From: an uncultured Paracoccaceae bacterium | GTDB taxonomy: Bacteria > Pseudomonadota > Alphaproteobacteria > Rhodobacterales > Rhodobacteraceae | Direction of reading: 5' to 3' | Assembly: GCA_938005545.1 (NCBI GenBank) | Contig: CALKXV010000009.1 | Span: 62,001-126,000, forward strand | DNA length: 64,000 nucleotides | Shown here: positions 53,149-61,672 of the stretch, in pieces | Numbering within the stretch: position 1 is the stretch's first letter | How the letters are laid out: every line of letters starts with the position of its first letter | Notes under the pieces: model-generated | Database searches by the model: none | The model's input: the letters and a program-made list of their open reading frames with translations, nothing else | What the model was told of the DNA's origin: nothing | Translations under genes and position numbers: made by a program

Positions 53149-55148
53149 TACTCAAATTCCATGATCACATCGTCCACAGCAAGACTTTCGCCGGCAGCCG
53201 CATTGATTTTCTTAACGGTTCCCTTGCGTTCTGCACGGAGGATGTTTTCCATCTTCATCGCCTCGACCGTGCATAAGGTTTGCCCCTCTTGCACCTCGTC
53301 CCCATCGGCCACGTCGATCTTAACGATCAGCCCTGGCATGGGACACAGCAGCATTTTGGACGTATCGGGCGGCGTTTTTTCGGGCATCAGCTGGGCAAGT
53401 TCGGCTTGGCGCGGCGTATGGAGCGTGACCGTCATATCTGCGCCGCGATAACGGATGCGGAACCCTTGGCTGTGACTTTCGACTTTCAAGATCATCGGCT
53501 GACCACCGACCATGAGACGCGCCAAGGTCTGACCCGGTGTCCAACCGCTTTCAACTCGGGTTTCTTCACCGTCATCAAAGCGCACCGTCGCCCCTTCGCG
53601 GTCGGCATGAACCGAAACGGGAATGGGCGTTCCTTGCAGTGTAACAACCCAGTCGCCACCCACGTGCCGCGTGTGATTATCCATCCGTCCTGAAATGCGG
53701 GTGCGCCTAATTTCGGCAACGCGGTTCATCGCCGCTGTCGCCGCTGCGATCTGGCGAAGCGTGGCGTTATCAATCGTAACCCCTTCAAAACCATCGGGAT
53801 ATTGTTCTTCGATGAACGCTGTTGTCATGTCACCAGACACAAAAACCGAGTGATCCATGACGGCGGCAAGGAAAGGCAGATTGTGACCAATACCTTCCAG
53901 TTCGAAACCGTCGAGTGCGGTGCGCATTTCCTCAATCGCCGCACCGCGATCCGGGGCCCAGGTGCATAGTTTTGCGATCATGGGGTCGTAGTACATGCTG
54001 ATCTCGCCGCCCTCAAAGACGCCCGTGTCATTGCGCACGGCACGTGTTTCTTCGGCGATTTCCTCGGGCGGGCGGTATCGTGTCAGGCGCCCAATCGACG
54101 GTAAGAACCCGCGATAAGGGTCTTCGGCATAAAGCCGGGATTCCATCGCCCAACCGTTGATGCCGATGTCGTCTTGACCAAAAGCCAAAGCCTCGCCCGC
54201 CGCGACGCGGATCATTTGTTCGACCAGATCGATGCCGGTGATCAGCTCGGTCACAGGATGTTCGACCTGAAGGCGGGTATTCATTTCAAGGAAATAGAAG
54301 TTCTTGTCACCATCGACGATGAATTCGACCGTGCCCGCGCTGGTATAGCCGACGGCCGCCGCAAGATCGCAGGATTGCTTGCCCATGGCGGCTCGGGTTG
54401 CTTCGTCAAGGAATGGCGAGGGGGCTTCTTCGATCACCTTTTGGTTTCGGCGTTGGATCGAGCATTCGCGTTCGTTCAGATAGAGCGTATTGCCGTGCCC
54501 ATCCGCAAGCACCTGAATTTCGATGTGACGGGGTTGAGTGACGAATTTTTCGATAAAAATCCGGTCGTCCCCGAATGAAGAAGCCGCTTCGTTTTTGGAC
54601 GATTGAAACCCCTCGCGCGCCTCATCATCGTTCCACGCAATCCGCATGCCCTTGCCACCGCCGCCGGCGCTGGCCTTGATCATGACGGGATAGCCAACTT
54701 GGTTCGAAATTTTTACGGCGTCTTCGGCGTCTTCGATTAACCCCATGTAGCCCGGCACAGTCGAAACGCCCGCCTCTCGCGCGATTTTTTTTGAGGTGAT
54801 TTTGTCGCCCATGCTTTCGATCGCGCCCTTGGGCGGACCAATGAAGGCAACGCCTTCGGCTTCCAAAGCTTCGGCGAACTTGGGGTTTTCCGACAGGAAC
54901 CCGTATCCCGGATGCACAGCTTCGGCACCGGTTTGGCGAATGGCCTCCATGACCTTGTCGATCACGATATAGGATTGGTTGGCGGGGGCTGGACCGATGT
55001 GAACCGCTTCATCTGCCATTTTGACATGCAACGCATTGGCATCCGCGTCGGAGTAAAGTGCAACCGTCTGAATGCCCATCTTGCGTGCCGTCTTGATCAC
55101 ACGACACGCAATTTCGCCCCGGTTGGCGATGAGAATCTTCTTAAACAT
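53148..55148 (-). CDS. pccA: Propionyl-CoA carboxylase alpha subunit (biotin carboxylase)
   Basis: A 666-residue alpha subunit. ATP-grasp biotin carboxylase starts MFKKILIANRGEIACRVIKT and has ASAGGGGKGMRIAWND and the family motif EMNTRLQVEHPVTE; a BT/linker domain follows, then the biotinyl domain at the end with biotin lysine in VEAMKMENIL. Carboxylates biotin and passes CO2 to PccB. 'Propionyl' is inferred from scpA, pccB and pccR nearby. The gene starts inside the end of an uncertain upstream frame. Confidence 0.96.
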   Translation of the reverse strand: MFKKILIANRGEIACRVIKTARKMGIQTVALYSDADANALHVKMADEAVHIGPAPANQSYIVIDKVMEAIRQTGAEAVHPGYGFLSENPKFAEALEAEGVAFIGPPKGAIESMGDKITSKKIAREAGVSTVPGYMGLIEDAEDAVKISNQVGYPVMIKASAGGGGKGMRIAWNDDEAREGFQSSKNEAASSFGDDRIFIEKFVTQPRHIEIQVLADGHGNTLYLNERECSIQRRNQKVIEEAPSPFLDEATRAAMGKQSCDLAAAVGYTSAGTVEFIVDGDKNFYFLEMNTRLQVEHPVTELITGIDLVEQMIRVAAGEALAFGQDDIGINGWAMESRLYAEDPYRGFLPSIGRLTRYRPPEEIAEETRAVRNDTGVFEGGEISMYYDPMIAKLCTWAPDRGAAIEEMRTALDGFELEGIGHNLPFLAAVMDHSVFVSGDMTTAFIEEQYPDGFEGVTIDNATLRQIAAATAAMNRVAEIRRTRISGRMDNHTRHVGGDWVVTLQGTPIPVSVHADREGATVRFDDGEETRVESGWTPGQTLARLMVGGQPMILKVESHSQGFRIRYRGADMTVTLHTPRQAELAQLMPEKTPPDTSKMLLCPMPGLIVKIDVADGDEVQEGQTLCTVEAMKMENILRAERKGTVKKINAAAGESLAVDDVIMEFE

Positions 55149-55608
55149 TCAGTTTTCCTTGTTCGGTACGATCGGAGTGACCGATGCGGGTCATGTGCAG
55201 TTGCGTGGCGCAGAGATCACAATCTGTGGTTTCGCGCGGGCTGAAGTCTTTTGTGATTTCGAATTCGAAAGAGGAGATTAGCAACGCGCGGGCGACATCG
55301 GCGGTCCCGTTGGCATCACTTTCGCATGACAATCCCAGGCTCGATATTCGAACCTGCTCGGAAGTTTGCAATATTCGATGTCCCTGGAAAAAAGTAGTGG
55401 CTCGTCGGACGACCCTGCTCTGACCGGTACCGCGTTCTATTTTGAGGGTTTCGCGTTTGAATTCTGCCAGAAAATTAGAAAGTCGCTGAACGTTGGCGTT
55501 GCGTAAGGTAACGAAAGCTATGACTTGCCAACTGCGCGTGCTGTGAGCAAAACCGCATTCACCGACGTAGAAACGATCCACCTCAACGCATTCTGGTCTC
55601 CGGTTCAA
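55141..55608 (-). CDS. Uncertain open frame upstream of pccA
   Basis: A frame of up to 398 codons (56337 to 55141) has no stop, which is unlikely by chance without any other long gene here. The last 155 codons, from TTG 55608 with AGG upstream, look most protein-like (NRRPECVEVDRFYVGECGF; ANGTADVARALLISSFEFEI; HMTRIGHSDRTEQGKLNV). The N-terminal part is Ser/Arg-rich and looks like shadow sequence. It ends 8 bases into pccA. No family recognised. It may be a real small gene, a decayed one, or chance. Confidence 0.3.
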   Translation of the reverse strand: MNRRPECVEVDRFYVGECGFAHSTRSWQVIAFVTLRNANVQRLSNFLAEFKRETLKIERGTGQSRVVRRATTFFQGHRILQTSEQVRISSLGLSCESDANGTADVARALLISSFEFEITKDFSPRETTDCDLCATQLHMTRIGHSDRTEQGKLNV

Positions 55609-55798
55609 CGCCTGACGATGACGCTGGAGTATGTCTAAGGCAAGCGTTCGCTTTCGGGCGGCGGCTCGAAAGAGGCCGGTTGAATTGGCGCTTCGGTTAC
55701 TTTCACTTTCTGGAACTTTTCTCCTGGATGGTGAGGGAAACCCTGTCCGAAATTCGGTTCGGGCCGGGGTTTTGTTTGTTTGTTGGCGGGATCGCCCT

Positions 55799-55993
55799 TT
55801 AGAAGTCGTTGGAAAGCGCGCCTGCGACACCACCGAGAAGTGCGCCCGGAATGCATTCGCCTTCGTCAATGGCGTCTGCCACGATACACCCGGCAAGGCC
55901 GCCAACAGCGGCGCGTTCGATGTCTGTACCCTGATTGCAGGCCGAGAGCGCGAGAAAAGCGGTGATCGTTGCGATTGCGTTTGTCTTATACAT
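55799..55993 (-). CDS. Small glycine-rich lipoprotein
   Basis: A 64-residue lipoprotein: MYKTNAIATITAFLALSAC is a signal peptide with lipobox, then an Ala/Gly-rich membrane-binding-like stretch (RAAVGGLAGCIVADAIDEGE, then IPGALLGGVAGAL) resembling glycine-zipper motifs. The ATG at 55993 has AGAGG 8 bases upstream. It overlaps, on the same strand, the longer open frame of uncertain status. Role unknown, perhaps outer-membrane stress. Confidence 0.68.
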   Translation of the reverse strand: MYKTNAIATITAFLALSACNQGTDIERAAVGGLAGCIVADAIDEGECIPGALLGGVAGALSNDF

Positions 55994-56324
55994 GATGATT
56001 TGCCTCTGATGTTGTGGAACTTTTTGCCCCTTAACGTCAGAAGACAATTTTCAGGTTGATAGGCAATAACATCGTTCAGATCCGTGGAAAAACCGGCAAA
56101 GCCTCGCTGGAAAATGCGAAAACGCGCAGGTCCGATCAGAGAATTCTGATCAGACCCACGTGAAGGGGAAGGGTAACGGTTTTGACAATTTGAGACGTGT
56201 CGCGTTCTGGTTTGACTCGCCTCGGGGATCAACATGCCCGCCCGTTCCGTCGATCCAAAGCGAAACCGCGCAGGCGTAGCAAAACCGGCAGTTCTCCGCC
56301 AAGTTGTGCGACATCCGCGCGTTT
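55994..56324. other. Intergenic region within the pcc cluster
   Basis: No convincing gene. A hairpin GATCAGA-GAAT-TCTGATC at 56134-56151 is extended by GGTC/GACC to 56129-56156. It lies downstream of the gene at 56325-56684 on the minus strand and could end or protect that transcript; there is no T-run on either side. Confidence 0.45.
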
Positions 56325-56684
56325 TCATGCCACCCAAGTCCCGTCAAAGGCTTCCGGGAAGGACGCACGTGCCCGATTTTCATCGATTTTCAGGAGCGCG
56401 TCATAGCTTGCGGGATCAAACGGGTCTGTCGCGGGAATCACTTCACGGCCAAATAGCCACGACAGACGCCCGGCGTCTAAGTTGCCGCGTTCAAAGGGTT
56501 CTGTGCCAAAATGCTCCCAAAGACAGGCCATAAAAGCTGAATCAGCCTTGCGATCAGGTGGCCGACGATCGGCAAAACGTTCGCGAGGTGCCAAAGGGGT
56601 CACACCTTTAGGGTTCGCGCGCCGGATTGTGAATTGAAAATCTGTGCCGGGGAACCGGCCGGGGAAGCCTTTGTGCTTCAACAT
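56325..56684 (-). CDS. Unknown protein, 119 residues, in pcc cluster
   Basis: Not recognised. It is soluble, basic at the N-terminus (MLKHKGFPGRFPGTDFQFTI), with RRPPDRKADSAFMACLWEHF and DAGRLSWLFGREVIPATDP; no signal peptide. GAGG precedes the ATG by 8 bases. It lies between the small lipoprotein genes and pccA in the same direction, so it may be part of the propionate transcript. Codon use looks normal. Confidence 0.68.
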   Translation of the reverse strand: MLKHKGFPGRFPGTDFQFTIRRANPKGVTPLAPRERFADRRPPDRKADSAFMACLWEHFGTEPFERGNLDAGRLSWLFGREVIPATDPFDPASYDALLKIDENRARASFPEAFDGTWVA

Positions 56685-56715
56685 AGCCCCACCTCATTCG
56701 GTTGGGCTAAGGTGT

Positions 56716-56744
56716 GGAACCGGGCGCGAAAGACGCCCGGTTCC
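56716..56744. repeat. Perfect 11-bp inverted repeat
   Basis: GGAACCGGGCG (56716-56726) and CGCCCGGTTCC (56734-56744) with a 7-base loop, just after the stop of the second lipoprotein gene (minus strand). It forms a strong hairpin but has no T-run, so a transcript-processing or attenuating role is as likely as termination. Confidence 0.6.
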
Positions 56745-56753
56745 GAAAAGTTC

Positions 56754-56882
56754 TTAGAACTTTCCTGTAGGCTCTTCGGCGATGATTGGCTCTTCAACCA
56801 CAATAGCTTCTTCTTGCTGCGAGCAAGCTGCGACGATTGTGAACAGGCCAAGGGCCAAAAGTGTTTTGATAGATGTGGACAT
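56754..56882 (-). CDS. Tiny lipoprotein, 42 residues (tandem copy 2)
   Basis: Translates to MSTSIKTLLALGLFTIVAAC then SQQEEAIVVEEPIIAEEPTG and KF. Lipobox at VAAC; the mature part is only 24 residues, acidic. GGGAGACAGT precedes the ATG. It is a near copy of the gene at 56934-57062, 51 bases upstream, same length. Too short for standard ORF calls. Mature chain looks like a flexible acidic peptide on a lipid anchor. Confidence 0.75.
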   Translation of the reverse strand: MSTSIKTLLALGLFTIVAACSQQEEAIVVEEPIIAEEPTGKF

Positions 56883-56933
56883 AACTGTCTCCCGCTGAGT
56901 GTGGACCGGGTTAGGGCCGATCCTAGATGTTGA

Positions 56934-57062
56934 TTAGAATTTGTTAGAAGTAGGCTCTTCGATGATTGGTGCATCGATGATGACTTCTTCTTCTTGCTGG
57001 CTGCAAGCAGCAAACACGGTGAAAAGGCCAAGGGCCAAAAGCGATTTAACTGTGAGCGACAT
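56934..57062 (-). CDS. Tiny lipoprotein, 42 residues (tandem copy 1)
   Basis: MSLTVKSLLALGLFTVFAAC then SQQEEEVIIDAPIIEEPTSN and KF. Signal peptide with lipobox FAAC and acidic tail, paralogous to the copy at 56754-56882 (identical LLALGLFT, AACSQQEE and EEPT blocks). AAGGAGACAGT precedes the ATG. The start at 57062 is preferred; the frame extends to 57158 but without a ribosome site. Confidence 0.77.
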   Translation of the reverse strand: MSLTVKSLLALGLFTVFAACSQQEEEVIIDAPIIEEPTSNKF

Positions 57063-57303
57063 GACTGTCTCCTTCGATCCGTCAAGGCCGTTACAGTTGC
57101 TCGGCCTTTCCTTTTTTCCCGCACACCCATTCGAGCGTACGAGGCTATGGTAACCCACCGAGAACCAAGACCCAATGCCTGAGGCTCCGCTTCGGCGGCT
57201 ATACGTTGATTAACGCATTTTATGGACGGGTTTCCACCCCTTCCATAAAGTGAAGCATTTCTGAGGATTATGTGGCAGGAAAGCTTCATGCGCGGATTTT
57301 TGA

Positions 57304-58836
57304 CTATAGCGGAATATTGTCGTGTTTCTTCCATGGATTTGTCAGCTTTTTGGTTCGGAGGGACGCAAACGCCCGGCACACCCGGCGACGGGTAGAATGG
57401 GGCAAGATCACTTCGTCGATAAAGCCACGTTCGGCCGCCCGGAAAGGATTTGCGAAGTTTTCTTCATAATCTGCCGTTCTTTTGGCGATTTTGTCGGGCT
57501 CGCCCAATTCGGAACGGTACAGGATTTCGGTCGCCCCCTTGGCCCCCATCACCGCAATCTGGGCGGTTGGCCAAGCATAGTTGAAATCACCCCGAAGGTG
57601 CTTTGAAGCCATAACATCATAGGCACCACCATAGGCTTTGCGTGTGATCAACGTCACCTTCGGCACCGTTGCTTCGCCGTATGCGAACAGCAGTTTCGCG
57701 CCATGTTTGATTACACCACCATATTCCTGTGCGGTTCCGGGCAGGAATCCGGGCACATCCACGAATGTCAGAATGGGGATTTCGAAGGCATCGCAAAACC
57801 GCACGAAACGGGCCGCTTTGCGCGAACTATCGATATCCAGAACACCGGCAAGCACCATCGGCTGGTTCGCCACAACGCCGACGCTTTGGCCTTCCAAACG
57901 GATGAAACCGGTGATGATGTTGGCGGCAAAATCCGCCTGAGTTTCGAAAAAATCGCCTTCGTCGGCAACTTTGTGGATCAGCTCTTTCATGTCGTAGGGC
58001 TGGTTCGGGTTGTCGGGGATCAAAGTATCAAGGCTGTCGTCAATGCGGCTCGGGTCATCAAAGAAAGGGCGCGAAGGCGCTTTGTCTGTGTTGTTCAGGG
58101 GTAAGAAATCGAAGAACCGCCTGATTTCGGCCAGCGTTTCGACGTCGTCTTTAAACGCCCCATCGGCGACCGAGCTTTTCTTGGTATGGGTCGAAGCACC
58201 ACCCAGTTCTTCTGCCGTAACGACCTCATTCGTCACCGTCTTCACAACGTCGGGGCCGGTCACGAACATGTACGAACTGTCTTGCACCATAAAGATAAAG
58301 TCCGTCATTGCAGGGCTATAGACCGCGCCACCTGCGCAGGGGCCCATAATTACGCTGATCTGAGGTACAACACCCGACGCCAAAATATTGCGCTGGAACA
58401 CCTCGGCATACCCTGCAAGCGAGTCGACGCCTTCCTGAATGCGCGCACCACCTGAATCGTTCAGACCAATCACGGGCGCACCGTTCTGCATGGCCATATC
58501 CATGATTTTACAGATTTTCTGGGCATGTGTTTCCGACAGAGATCCGCCGAAAACCGTGAAATCCTGGCTGAACACATAGACCATGCGCCCGTTGATTGTG
58601 CCCCACCCGGTTATGACACCATCGCCAGCGGGCTTATTGTCGGCCATGCCAAATTCGGTGGCGCGGTGCGTGACGAACATGTCGAATTCTTCGAATGACC
58701 CATCATCCAAAAGCAATTCAACCCGTTCACGTGCCGTAAGTTTTCCCTTGGCGTGCTGCGCTGCCACGCGCTTTTCTCCGCCACCCGCTGCGGCGTCGAC
58801 ACGTCGCTGTTTCAGCTCTTCAAGGATATCGGACAT
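57304..58836 (-). CDS. pccB: Propionyl-CoA carboxylase beta subunit
   Basis: Carboxyltransferase of 510 residues that moves CO2 from biotin to propionyl-CoA. It begins [20 protein letters not shown] and contains crotonase-fold oxyanion-hole segments ([19 protein letters not shown] and [17 protein letters not shown]) and [19 protein letters not shown]. Operator-like repeats lie 70-120 bases upstream. Its partner pccA is 2.2 kb further on, separated by small genes. Confidence 0.96.
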   Translation of the reverse strand: MSDILEELKQRRVDAAAGGGEKRVAAQHAKGKLTARERVELLLDDGSFEEFDMFVTHRATEFGMADNKPAGDGVITGWGTINGRMVYVFSQDFTVFGGSLSETHAQKICKIMDMAMQNGAPVIGLNDSGGARIQEGVDSLAGYAEVFQRNILASGVVPQISVIMGPCAGGAVYSPAMTDFIFMVQDSSYMFVTGPDVVKTVTNEVVTAEELGGASTHTKKSSVADGAFKDDVETLAEIRRFFDFLPLNNTDKAPSRPFFDDPSRIDDSLDTLIPDNPNQPYDMKELIHKVADEGDFFETQADFAANIITGFIRLEGQSVGVVANQPMVLAGVLDIDSSRKAARFVRFCDAFEIPILTFVDVPGFLPGTAQEYGGVIKHGAKLLFAYGEATVPKVTLITRKAYGGAYDVMASKHLRGDFNYAWPTAQIAVMGAKGATEILYRSELGEPDKIAKRTADYEENFANPFRAAERGFIDEVILPHSTRRRVCRAFASLRTKKLTNPWKKHDNIPL

Positions 58837-58900
58837 TGTTGCGCTCTTTTATCATGGATGGGTGTGGGTACCTTAGCGGCTGCCCTCACGGAAGCGAAAC

Positions 58901-58956
58901 CTTGAAAATTTGCAAACCCGGCGAATAGTTCTTGCAAAGATTTGCAAAATTGCGAA
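58901..58956. promoter_or_regulatory. Putative PccR operator upstream of pccB
   Basis: TTTGCAAA occurs at 58909-58916 and 58941-58948, with variants CTTGCAAA at 58931-58938 and ATTGCGAA at 58949-58956. The stretch CTTGAAAATTTGC also precedes pccR. In Rhodobacter sphaeroides, PccR is reported (recalled, not looked up) to bind paired TTTGCAAA motifs. Confidence 0.7.
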
Positions 58957-59002
58957 GTCGTTTCGCATAGACAGGTCTTGGGCAAACGATTAAACCGCAA
59001 GT

Positions 59003-60223
59003 ATGCCAGATGGTCCTACCGTCCGCTTTTTAGACAGGACGACCCCACCCCATGTTCTGACTTTGGTGCTGATTGCGGGCCTTGGCGCAATGGCCATGTC
59101 TGCCTTTCTGCCGTCGCTGCCGAATATGACCCGCGATCTGAACACCCAATACGAGGTGATGCAGCTATCGGTTTCGGGCTATTTGGCTGTGACGGCCGTT
59201 CTTCAACTGATCATCGGCCCGATCTCGGATCGGTATGGCCGCCGGATCGTTTTGCTTTGGTGCCACGGGATTTTCGTTGTCGCGACGATTGGCTGTGCGT
59301 TGGCAACGACCGTGGAAGCCTTCTTGGCGTTTCGCATGATACAAGGCGCGGTTGCCGTGGGCATCGTTTTATCCCGCGCCGTTGTGCGCGACATGTACGA
59401 TCAGGACAAAGCGGCATCGGTCATTGGGTATGTGACCATGGGCATGGCTCTGGCCCCCATGATCGCGCCATCGCTTGGCGGCGCGATTGATCAGGCGTAT
59501 GGCTGGCAGGCTGTTTTCTGGTGCCTTTCCGCGGCTGGTTTCTTGATATTCGCGCTTTGCTTTTTCGATCTGGGCGAAACAGCGCGGGGCGGAGGCGTCG
59601 GTTTTTCGCAACAATTCAAGGAATACCCGGAACTCTTGTCGTCCCGGCGGTTTTGGGGCTATGTCTTTTCGGCGGCCTTTTCCAGTGGCGCGTTCTTCGC
59701 ATTTTTAGGTGGCGCGCCTTTCGTCGCTTCAACCGTTTTCGGGTTATCATCCTTTTGGACCGGCATTTGTCTTGGCGCGCCGGCGGTTGGGTATGCGATC
59801 GGCAATTTCCTGTCGGCGCGGTTTACGATGCGTGTGGGGATCAACTGGATGATCCGGACCGGCGGCTATGTGGGATGTGCAGGCATGGCGGCGGCAGCCA
59901 TTCTGACGATGATGGGGTTCGTTTCGCCATTTGTCTTTTTCGCGGCCTGTAGTTTTGTGGGCCTTGGCAACGGCTTGGTCATTCCGAATGCCAGTGCTGG
60001 GATGTTGTCGGTGCGACCGCATCTGGCCGGAACAGCATCCGGGCTTGGGGCTTCGATCATGATTGGTGGGGGGGCTGCCCTATCGGCCATCTCGGGTGTG
60101 ATGATCCAAAAAGGAGGCGGAAGCCTGACTTTGATCCTGATTATGTTCGCGTCGCTAGCCTTTGGTCTATTGTCGATCCTTTACGTGGCTTGGCGCGAAA
60201 AGAAGATTGCCCCCCAGACTTGA
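59003..60223 (+). CDS. MFS exporter, Bcr/CflA type
   Basis: A 406-residue transporter with 12 transmembrane helices. MFS signature DRYGRRIVLLWCHG in the first loop and the Bcr/CflA-type SRAVVRDMYDQDKAASVIGY are seen. It is divergent from pccB and sits upstream of pccR on the same strand, so PccR may also control it. Natural substrate unknown; drug export is by family analogy. Confidence 0.9.
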   Translation: MPDGPTVRFLDRTTPPHVLTLVLIAGLGAMAMSAFLPSLPNMTRDLNTQYEVMQLSVSGYLAVTAVLQLIIGPISDRYGRRIVLLWCHGIFVVATIGCALATTVEAFLAFRMIQGAVAVGIVLSRAVVRDMYDQDKAASVIGYVTMGMALAPMIAPSLGGAIDQAYGWQAVFWCLSAAGFLIFALCFFDLGETARGGGVGFSQQFKEYPELLSSRRFWGYVFSAAFSSGAFFAFLGGAPFVASTVFGLSSFWTGICLGAPAVGYAIGNFLSARFTMRVGINWMIRTGGYVGCAGMAAAAILTMMGFVSPFVFFAACSFVGLGNGLVIPNASAGMLSVRPHLAGTASGLGASIMIGGGAALSAISGVMIQKGGGSLTLILIMFASLAFGLLSILYVAWREKKIAPQT

Positions 60224-60256
60224 AAATTTGCGAATTTGCGACCATAAATTTGCAGT
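60219..60256 (+). promoter_or_regulatory. Putative autoregulatory operator of pccR
   Basis: CTTGAAAATTTGCGAATTTG and adjacent bases: TTTGCGAA at 60227-60234, TTTGCGAC at 60235-60242 and TTTGCAGT at 60249-60256, directly after the MFS stop. It shares the 13-mer CTTGAAAATTTGC with the pccB operator region. Confidence 0.6.
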
Positions 60257-60277
60257 TATTCAAATTGGCGGACGGCA

Positions 60278-61672
60278 ATGGCAACGCAAAAACTATATGC
60301 AGGCGCAAAACTGCGTGAAACGCGCAAACGGCTTGGCTTGACGCAAAAGGCTTTTGCCGAACGGTTGGGTGTTTCGCTGCCCTATCTCAATCAAATGGAA
60401 AACAACAACCGGCCTGTGTCATCCACGGTGATCCTGGCCCTGGTGCAGGAATTCGATTTTGACGTCAGCGAATTGGCTGTTGGTGAAGGCGAACGCATGG
60501 TCAGTGATCTGCGCGAAGCCTTGGCCGACCCAATTTTTCGCGACGTGGCACCGGCCCAAGTCGATCTTCAGCTTGTCGCTTCGAATGCACCGCTTGTGGC
60601 GCGCGCTTTTCTGACAATGCACCGCGCCTATACACAATCCAACGAACGCCTTGCATCGTTGGACGCGGCTCTTGATCAAGATGGCGTGCGTCCGGGGGCA
60701 TCACCTTGGGACGAAGTGCGCGACTTTTTCCACTATTGCGACAATTACATCGACGCCATCGACCGCGCAGCCGAACATTTCGCGCAAGATCGTTCCGCCG
60801 ATGACACCATCGCAAACGCAAGTGAGAAATTGGGCATTCGCATCCGCGAGGCAGATGGCGACATGATTGTCCGACGATACGATCCGGCGTCCCGCACATT
60901 GTCTTTGTCACCACTGTCCAGCAAAGCCACCCGGCGGTTTCAGGCCCTGCACCAGATTGCATTGATCACCCAAGACGATCTGATCGAAGCCACGCTGGAA
61001 CTTGCGCGGTTCCAATCCGAAACGGCGCGCAAAATCGCCAAGATCGGGCTGGCCAACTATTTTGCCGGGGCCGCGCTTCTGCCCTATCAGTCTTTTCTAG
61101 CGGCGGCTCGTGAAACACGCCACGATCTGGAACGATTGTCGCAACGCTTTGGTGCGTCGCTTGAACAGGTGTCGCACCGGCTTTCGACATTGCAACGCCC
61201 CGGCGCCAAAGGTGTGCCGTTTTTCTTTGTTCGCGTTGATCAGGCGGGAACAATCACCAAGCGGCATTCGGCAACGCGGTTGCAGTTCGCACGCTATGGC
61301 GGGGCCTGTCCTTTGTGGAATGTGCACGCCGCCTTTGAAACACCCGGGAGGTTCCTGCGCCAACTGGCCGAAACACCCGATGGGGTTCGATATTTGTGTC
61401 TCGCGCGCGAGATTTCTGCAACCGGCGCGGCCTTTCGGGCACCCGTGCGCCGCTTCGCCATCGCGCTTGGTTGCGAAGTCAGTCATGCCAGTGAAGTGGT
61501 TTATTCGGACGGGCTTGATTTAGGGGATGCCAAAAACTTTGAGCCAATCGGGATTTCGTGTAGGATCTGCGAGCGTCGAAACTGTCATCAACGATCTGTC
61601 CCGCCGCTGGAAAGCGAGTTGACGATCCATCCGAACCGACGCGAGACGTTGCCCTATGAGGTTGCCGGTTAG
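60278..61672 (+). CDS. pccR: Short-chain fatty acyl-CoA regulator PccR (ScfR family)
   Basis: A 464-residue regulator: XRE-type helix-turn-helix (residues 8-60, LRETRKRLGLTQKAFAERLG), a middle domain with an IrrE-like stretch, and the DUF2083 C-terminal domain with a cysteine cluster (GISCRICERRNCHQRSVPP). This is the PrpR/PccR class that senses propionyl- or methylmalonyl-type CoA and activates or represses pcc genes. Neighbouring pccB operator sites support the call. ATG 60278. Confidence 0.93.
   Translation: MATQKLYAGAKLRETRKRLGLTQKAFAERLGVSLPYLNQMENNNRPVSSTVILALVQEFDFDVSELAVGEGERMVSDLREALADPIFRDVAPAQVDLQLVASNAPLVARAFLTMHRAYTQSNERLASLDAALDQDGVRPGASPWDEVRDFFHYCDNYIDAIDRAAEHFAQDRSADDTIANASEKLGIRIREADGDMIVRRYDPASRTLSLSPLSSKATRRFQALHQIALITQDDLIEATLELARFQSETARKIAKIGLANYFAGAALLPYQSFLAAARETRHDLERLSQRFGASLEQVSHRLSTLQRPGAKGVPFFFVRVDQAGTITKRHSATRLQFARYGGACPLWNVHAAFETPGRFLRQLAETPDGVRYLCLAREISATGAAFRAPVRRFAIALGCEVSHASEVVYSDGLDLGDAKNFEPIGISCRICERRNCHQRSVPPLESELTIHPNRRETLPYEVAG

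Noticed and set aside
53148-58836. pccA/pccB as acetyl-CoA carboxylase or methylcrotonyl-CoA carboxylase
   Set aside because: The 666-residue alpha subunit with fused biotin domain, the PccR-type regulator, and the mutase nearby all favour propionyl-CoA carboxylase.
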